Assembly (NCBI RefSeq): GCF_003095395.1 | Contig: NZ_QEIJ01000002.1 | Coordinates: forward strand, 186,001-250,000 | From: Microbacterium sp. Gd 4-13 | Lineage (GTDB): Bacteria; Actinomycetota; Actinomycetes; Actinomycetales; Microbacteriaceae | Reading direction: 5' to 3' | DNA: 64,000 nt | Part shown: positions 63,257 to 64,000 of the stretch, piece by piece | Position numbering within the stretch: position 1 is the first letter of the stretch | How the letters are laid out: every line of letters begins with the position of its first letter | The notes under the pieces: generated by a model | Seen by the model: only the letters and a program-made list of their open reading frames with translations | Told to the model about the DNA's origin: nothing | Databases searched by the model: none | Translations under genes and position numbers: made by a program

Positions 63257-64000
63257 TCAGACGCGCTCGGCCCGCCGGCGGCGCAGCACCACGGTCGCGG
63301 CGCCCGCCGCGACGAGCAGCGCGGCCGCGAAGGCCGCGACACCGAGCGGGGCGACATCGCCCCCCGTCGCGGCGAGGCCCGCTGAGACCGGGGCTGTCGA
63401 CGGGGTCGCCGTGGGCAGCGGCACCGTCGGGGCGGTGACGAACGCGATCGGCGCGCTGAGAGAGGAGACCGGATCGAAGCCCTCGAGCGTGCCGGTGACG
63501 ACCACGAGAAACGCGTAGCCTGCGTCGCCGGGCTGAAGGGTGTAGGTCGCACCGGTGGCCCCCGCGACGGGCTGGCCGACGAATCCGGGGTCGACCGGCT
63601 GGCCCGTCATCTCTTCGTACTCGCGAGCGTCGTCAGCCGTGAAGCGGAGCCACTCGTACGTCAGCGAGGTGCCCTCGGCCCAGACGCCGGGGTCGGCGGT
63701 GAGGGTCTCACCGACGATCGCGGTTCCCGAGATCGTCGGCATGCCGAACGGGTCGATGGCCACCGAGACGCCGACGCTGGACTCGCAGGGCAGGCAGTCG
63801 GCGCCGAAGTCGACGGCTGTGACCGAGACATTCAGCTGCCCCGTCGTGGCGTCGTCGTCGACGGTCGCCGAGAAGGTGACGGATGCTGTCAGCGTGCCCT
63901 GTTCGACGGAGGGCACGGCCCAGGTGAGAGTGTCGTCGCTCCGGGTGAGACCCGCCGCGAGCGACTCGGACACGGTCGCAGAGTCGACGAGGCCGGTGAG
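63257..64000 (-). CDS. cell-wall-anchored surface protein, C-terminal part (5' end outside window)
   Basis: The frame is open to the window edge, and about 247 residues are visible. They contain a beta-rich domain with a Cys pair (FGADCLPCESS), an Ig-like segment (ISGTAIVGETLTADPGVWAEGTSLTYEW, common in bacterial surface proteins), a Pro/Thr/Ser linker, the sorting motif LAATG, a hydrophobic helix and a RRRRAERV tail. LAxTG is the motif preferred by class E sortases of actinobacteria. The domain repertoire upstream is unknown. Confidence 0.85.
   Translation of the reverse strand, partial: LTGLVDSATVSESLAAGLTRSDDTLTWAVPSVEQGTLTASVTFSATVDDDATTGQLNVSVTAVDFGADCLPCESSVGVSVAIDPFGMPTISGTAIVGETLTADPGVWAEGTSLTYEWLRFTADDAREYEEMTGQPVDPGFVGQPVAGATGATYTLQPGDAGYAFLVVVTGTLEGFDPVSSLSAPIAFVTAPTVPLPTATPSTAPVSAGLAATGGDVAPLGVAAFAAALLVAAGAATVVLRRRRAERV

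Overview
The window is high-GC bacterial DNA, densely packed with genes. Translational coupling is frequent (ATGA, GTGA and TGATG overlaps), GTG/TTG starts are common, several genes look leaderless, and there are actinobacterial cell-wall sorting signals. The gene content (Mrp antiporter, Opp/Dpp transporters, ROK and LacI regulators, SufS-SufU, F420-type reductase fold) and the codon habits point to an actinomycete, most likely Microbacteriaceae and perhaps Microbacterium; the genus is an inference. No rRNA, tRNA, CRISPR, phage or insertion-sequence gene was recognised.

Layout. 1-3309: the end of a Mrp/Mnh cation/proton antiporter operon (mnhC partial, then D-G). 3407-6610: a TetR-controlled operon of a degenerate ABC ATPase and a YhgE/Pip-type membrane protein, with a perfect 24-bp palindrome at its promoter. 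6628-8070: argG. 8562-12549: a ChvE-MmsA-MmsB monosaccharide importer ending in a strong bidirectional terminator. 12566-13216: a cyclophilin lipoprotein. 13226-14124: a gene-free repeat region with three palindromic 95-bp elements and a 20-bp minisatellite. 14125-19857: an oligopeptide ABC importer preceded by a DUF1684 gene. 20051-24193: purA, a lactonase-fold protein, an AI-2E family permease and chorismate mutase.

24280-35281 is the most interesting region: three transcription units apparently tied together by one LacI-family repressor. They are an ABC importer (binding protein and two permeases, no ATPase) with an alpha/beta hydrolase; an HpsN-like histidinol-dehydrogenase homologue with an SDR and an HpcH/HpaI aldolase; and a double SnoaL-like protein, a bicupin and a carbon-nitrogen hydrolase. 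Related operator-like sequences of the type TGCATACGTATGC lie at the promoters of all three. It reads as a self-contained catabolic module for an unknown substrate. Next to it (35284-39266) is a second histidinol-dehydrogenase paralogue, divergent from a LysR gene and translationally coupled to a GH13 glucosidase.

39622-42876: a ProV-ProW-ProX compatible-solute importer. 43042-45033: a DUF2071 protein, a coiled-coil protein and a 45-residue membrane protein directly behind purL (45044-47374). 47454-52393: a hydrolase, an F420-reductase-fold protein with a degenerate inositol-monophosphatase-like partner and LysR regulator, and an ArsR-SRPBCC pair. 52443-61308: a ROK regulator, a 2094-residue cell-wall-anchored ThuA/sugar-dehydrogenase protein, a small CopC/YtkA-like membrane protein and a TIR-like (DUF1863) protein. 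61384-63116: sufU and sufS. The window ends inside another wall-anchored protein.
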